Assembly: GCF_041435215.1 (NCBI RefSeq)
Contig: NZ_CP108394.1
Coordinates: 186,001 to 250,000, forward strand
Reading direction: 5' to 3'
DNA length: 64,000 bases
DNA from: Streptomyces sp. NBC_01314
Lineage (GTDB): Bacteria > Actinomycetota > Actinomycetes > Streptomycetales > Streptomycetaceae
Part shown: in pieces, positions 60,355 through 64,000 of the stretch
Numbering within the stretch: the first letter of the stretch is position 1
How the letters are laid out: each line of letters begins with the position of its first letter
Program-made: the position numbers and the translations under genes
Notes under the pieces: generated by a model
What the model was told of the DNA's origin: nothing
The model's input: the letters and a program-made list of their open reading frames with translations, nothing else
Database searches by the model: none

Positions 60355-61298
60355 TGCCCCCCGCCCAGAGCCCGGCACCGGACACTGCAGGTACCGCCCA
60401 CGCCGTGGCCCCCGGCGTGTACGCCTGGATACAGCACGACGGCTCCTGGTGGATCAACAACGCCGGGTTCGTCACCACCGACGACCACACCGTCCTCATC
60501 GACACCTGCGCCACCGAGAACCGCACCCGGGGCCTGCTGGGCGCCGTCGGCCGGGCGGCACCGGGCACACCGATCCGCTACCTGGTCAACACCCACCTGC
60601 ACGGCGACCACACCCACGGCAACAGCCTGCTGCCCCGCACGACAGTGGTCATCGCGCACGAAGCCACCCGCGAAGGCATCCTGACCGACACCGTCATCGA
60701 CGGCTGCCCGCCGATCTGGCAGCCCGTGCCCGACTGGGGCGCGATCACCCGGCGCGCCCCGGATCTCACCATCCGCACAGCACTCACCCTGCACAGCGAC
60801 AGCCATCCGATCGAACTCCATCACCCCGGCCACCCCGCGCACACCAGCGGCGACCTGATCGCCTGGCTCCCCGAACAACGAGTGCTGTTCGCCGGAGACC
60901 TGCTCTTCCACCGCGTCACCCCGCTGGTGTTCATGGGCTCCCTGGACGGTGCCCTGCGCTCCCTGGACTGGATCGCCTCCTTCGCCCCCGAACACGTGGT
61001 ACCGGGCCACGGCCCCGTCGTCGGCGCACACGCCCTGCCGGAGGTGCTCGACCAGCACCGCGCGTACTACCGACTCGTACACACCACAGCCCAGGCCGGC
61101 CTGCGCGACGGCCTCACACCCCTGCAAGCGGCGCGCACCTGCCGCCTCGGCCCATTCGCCGACCTGCCCGACGCGGAACGCATCGTCCTCAACCTGCACC
61201 GCGCCTACGCCGACACCACCGGCCACCCCTTCGACCTGCCCCAGGCATTCACCGACGCGATCACCTACAACTCGGGCCCCCTGCACACCCAGGTCTGA
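60354..61298 (+). CDS. MBL-fold metallo-hydrolase
   Basis: 314 residues from ATG 60354; the frame is open much further upstream, but that is the FAH gene. Metallo-beta-lactamase fold: His81-x-His83-x-Asp85-His86 in VNTHLHGDHTHGN, then HHPGHPAHTSGDLIAWL, VLFAGDLLFHRVTP (Asp) and VVPGHGPVVG (last His). A dinuclear metal hydrolase of the cyclase/lactonase type is likely; it may open a lactone, amide or thioester in the pathway. Coupled to the FAH gene. Confidence 0.88.
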   Translation: MPPAQSPAPDTAGTAHAVAPGVYAWIQHDGSWWINNAGFVTTDDHTVLIDTCATENRTRGLLGAVGRAAPGTPIRYLVNTHLHGDHTHGNSLLPRTTVVIAHEATREGILTDTVIDGCPPIWQPVPDWGAITRRAPDLTIRTALTLHSDSHPIELHHPGHPAHTSGDLIAWLPEQRVLFAGDLLFHRVTPLVFMGSLDGALRSLDWIASFAPEHVVPGHGPVVGAHALPEVLDQHRAYYRLVHTTAQAGLRDGLTPLQAARTCRLGPFADLPDAERIVLNLHRAYADTTGHPFDLPQAFTDAITYNSGPLHTQV

Positions 61299-61358
61299 TC
61301 GGCGTCGGCCTGCCTCACGAAGCGCGCATCGCCCCGCCACCACCTGCAAAGGCTGCAC

Positions 61359-62112
61359 GTGAACAAAGTCCGCGACACCGCCGCCGAGGCGGTCGCCGAC
61401 ATCCCCGACGGTGCCTCACTGGCCGTCGGCGGCTTCGGCCTCAGCGGCGTCCCCGACGTCCTCATCCGTGCCCTCTACACACAAGGCGCGGGCGAGCTGC
61501 GGGTTGTCTCCAACAACTGCGGCGTGGACGGCCGCGGCCTCGGTGTCCTGCTCGCCGCCGGCCGGATCGCCCGCGTCACCGGCTCCTACGTGGGCGAGAA
61601 CAAGGAGTTCGCCCGCCAATACCTGTCCGGCGAACTGGAAGTGGAACTCGTGCCGCAGGGCACGCTCGCCGAACGTCTGCGGGCCGGCGGCGCCGGCATC
61701 CCAGCCTTTTACACCCCCGCGGGCATCGGCACCCAAGTCACCCAGGGCGGACTGCCCTGGCGCTATGCCCCCGACGGCTCGGTCGCCGTCGCGTCGCCGC
61801 CCAAGAAGACCCGGGCCTTCGCGGGCCGCCCGCACCTCCTGGAACACAGCATCACCGCGGACTACGCCCTCGTGCGGGCCTGGCGCGGCGACCACCACGG
61901 CAACCTCGTCTTCCGCAAGGCCGCCGCCAATTTCAACCCTCTCGCAGCCATGGCCGGCCGTATCACCATCGCCGAGGTCGAGGAGCTCGTCGCACCGGGC
62001 GAACTGCGTCCGACGCGGTCCACCTGCCCGGCATCTACGTCCAGCGGGTCGTCGAACTGAGCGTCGATGACGCTGCCGACAAGCAGATCGAGAAGAGGAC
62101 GGTGCGTTCCTG

Positions 62113-62113
<1 letters not shown>
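61359..62113 (+). pseudogene. scoA: 3-oxoacid CoA-transferase subunit A, frameshifted near its end
   Basis: From GTG 61359: VRDTAAEAVADIPDGASLAVGGFGLSGVPDVLI, VVSNNCGVDGRGLGVLL, ITGSYVGENKE-like GSYVGENKEFARQY, and FRKAAANFNPLAAMAGRITIAEVEELV. Near 62010 one base is missing: the read frame ends in unrelated residues, while the correct tail (DAVHLPGIYVQRVVEL) continues in another frame to TGA 62113. The lost part is the last ~35 residues, including the conserved HLPGIYV strand. Either the enzyme is impaired or this is a sequencing error. Confidence 0.85.
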
Positions 62114-62763
<650 letters not shown>

Positions 62764-62953
62764 CTCAAGTGGAACCCAACGTTTCCGACCTGCACGGCAC
62801 CTACACCCAACTCGACCACCCCAACCCGGGCTTGGCCGACCCAATCGCCTGATGGCTGCCATGGCCAATCATGTTCCGGCTGTCCGTCGCCATTGACGCA
62901 CCTCGTGTGTCCGCCACGAACACATCGCTCGGTCCAGCACTACGAGCGGGCCC
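62764..62953. other. Junction between the operon and the tap-tpg gene
   Basis: No gene recognised. A TGA in the tap frame at 62894-62896 and the lack of any start codon after it suggest that the start of tap was deleted here. Confidence 0.45.
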
Positions 62954-64000
62954 GGCGAGAGGCTGTTCGAGGAGGCCTACGACTGGGCGCGGGACCTGAG
63001 CGATGACGAGTGCATGAAGCGGCACCTGGTCGGCCTGGATGTGAACCTCGCCTTCGGCGCGGCCGCCAACGGCGCCGTCGTCGGCCTGGCCACGCCGCCC
63101 GTGCACGTCACCCGCCCCGCCTTCGATGCGGCGGTGCCCGGCTCCTGGCTGGTCGACCTCTCCCACGTCGACCTCGCCCGTGTGAAGGTCGGCAAGCAGT
63201 GGCGCGACCTCGACGGCGCGCTGCTGCCCAGCCCGTTCACGCCGACCGGCAAGCGCCCCGAGGGCCCGGCCTGGTACGCCACGCCGACGGTCGCCTACGC
63301 CGTCGAACTCGGCTACGACGTCACGCCGCTTCAGGCGTGGGTGCGCCGTGAGAGCGGCCGGTTCCTGGACGGCTGGTACAAGCGGCTGCGCGACGCCTAC
63401 GTCGCCACCATGGCGGACCTCGGCGTCGCGGAGAAGCTGTCCCCGGCCGACTTCCTGAAGGCGATGGTCACGGTCGCAGAAGAACTCGACAAGGCGGTGC
63501 AGGGCGCGTTCACGCGTCCCGTTCCCAAGTCCGCCGGGGCGCAGATGCGCTACCTGGTCCGCCAGCACCAGCGCAGCACCCGGCGCGTGGCCGAACTGCT
63601 CGGCATCAGCCAGCGCACCGTCGAACGGTATGTGAACAGCCAGATCAAACAGCCCCGGCCGCACCTCGCCGAGCGCCTCGAACGCGAAGTCCGCACGCGC
63701 TGGCAGCCGCAGATCCGGGCCAGGGCGAAGGAGGCCGCCGCCTCCACGAGCGGCATCATGATCGATGTCCACGCCCGGTTCGGCTACACCGCTGCCCCCG
63801 GCACCACCGACCAGGCCCGGGTGCGTCACCTCACCCTCGCCCTGCCGCCCCGCCACGCCGCCCGCCTCCTCCAAGCCCAGGAAGCAGGCGTCGACGAGGA
63901 CGACCTCCGCCAGATCGCCGCCGAAGCCCTGGGCGAGGTGTACTCCCGCGACAACGGGCGCCGCGCCCACGGCCTCGAAGTGAAGCTCACCGACGTCCTC
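62954..64000 (+). CDS. tpg: Truncated telomere-associated protein fused in frame to terminal protein Tpg (partial)
   Basis: One stop-free frame to the window edge. First part: Tap, the protein that recruits the terminal protein to Streptomyces telomeres, from GERLFEEAYDWARDLSDDECMKRHLVG to GWYKRLRDAYVATMADLGV and LSPADFLKAM, lacking both its start and its C-terminal region. Then without a break comes Tpg, the protein that primes and caps linear ends: EELDKAVQGAFTRPVPKSAGAQMRYLVRQ, the HTH RRVAELLGISQRTVERYVNSQ, SGIMIDVHARFGYTAAPGTTDQARVRHLTLALP and ALGEVYSRDNG. ATG 63463 could start a Tpg of nearly normal length. The gene continues beyond base 64000. Confidence 0.85.

Overview
The window is high-GC actinomycete DNA and looks like Streptomyces. 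Third codon positions are almost always G or C, GTG and TTG starts are common, and the families present (CHAT protease, nSTAND/WD40 proteins, Imm49, DUF6585, DUF6069, a ~1,100-residue S8 protease, many IS types) are typical of that genus. The last kilobase carries a tap-tpg type gene, which belongs to linear-replicon telomeres, so the window probably lies near the end of a linear chromosome or plasmid. No rRNA, tRNA or CRISPR array was seen.

Layout. 0.5-4.6 kb: a D-2-hydroxyacid dehydrogenase, a sugar-binding lipoprotein gene cut short and joined in frame to a transposase tail, a DUF6585 protein and an orphan Imm49 immunity protein. 5.1-12.4 kb: a helicase remnant, a large secreted S8 protease, an unknown protein and a frameshifted MFS transporter. 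12.6-24.5 kb: mobile DNA (IS5/IS427, IS256, IS3, an IS5 remnant, a palindromic IR pair, a Tn3-family transposase) surrounding a two-gene CHAT protease operon. 24.6-26.6 kb: a serine hydrolase and a divergent TetR regulator. 26.67-32.57 kb: a Tn7-like transposon with repeated terminal sites. It encodes TnsA, a TnsB N-terminus fused to a TnsC C-terminus, TniQ and a serine recombinase without its catalytic serine, plus a regulator/MFS efflux pair behind a 42-bp perfect palindrome. 32.6-36.7 kb: a resolvase, a secreted/membrane protein pair and a NarL-type two-component system. 37-44.1 kb: a scrapyard of group II intron reverse transcriptase pieces, a large-serine-recombinase element and a broken transposase whose C-terminal part is inverted. 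44.2-50.7 kb: a DUF6069 protein, an intact NF041680-type IS, a carboxylesterase with a divergent TetR, and a three-ORF IS5-type element. 50.8-55.2 kb: an HTH-nSTAND-TM-WD40 protein and a divergent 61-residue membrane peptide. 55.7-62.8 kb: a UvrD-like helicase remnant, then a LysR regulator divergent from a catabolic operon (amidohydrolase, FAH-family hydrolase, MBL-fold hydrolase, two CoA-transferase subunits). 62.9-64 kb: a truncated tap fused in frame to tpg, running off the window.

How genes work together. The clearest functional unit is the 57.9-62.8 kb operon, which reads as hydrolytic opening of a cyclic or amide substrate, further hydrolysis, and CoA activation of the resulting acid under LysR control. 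Its CoA-transferase A gene carries a frameshift. The Tn7-like element seems to be an immobilised derivative still carrying its regulator/transporter cargo. The CHAT operon and the nSTAND-WD40 gene are of the type used in immunity or programmed death, but both calls rest on domain architecture only. Many genes are broken, as expected for a subtelomeric region.
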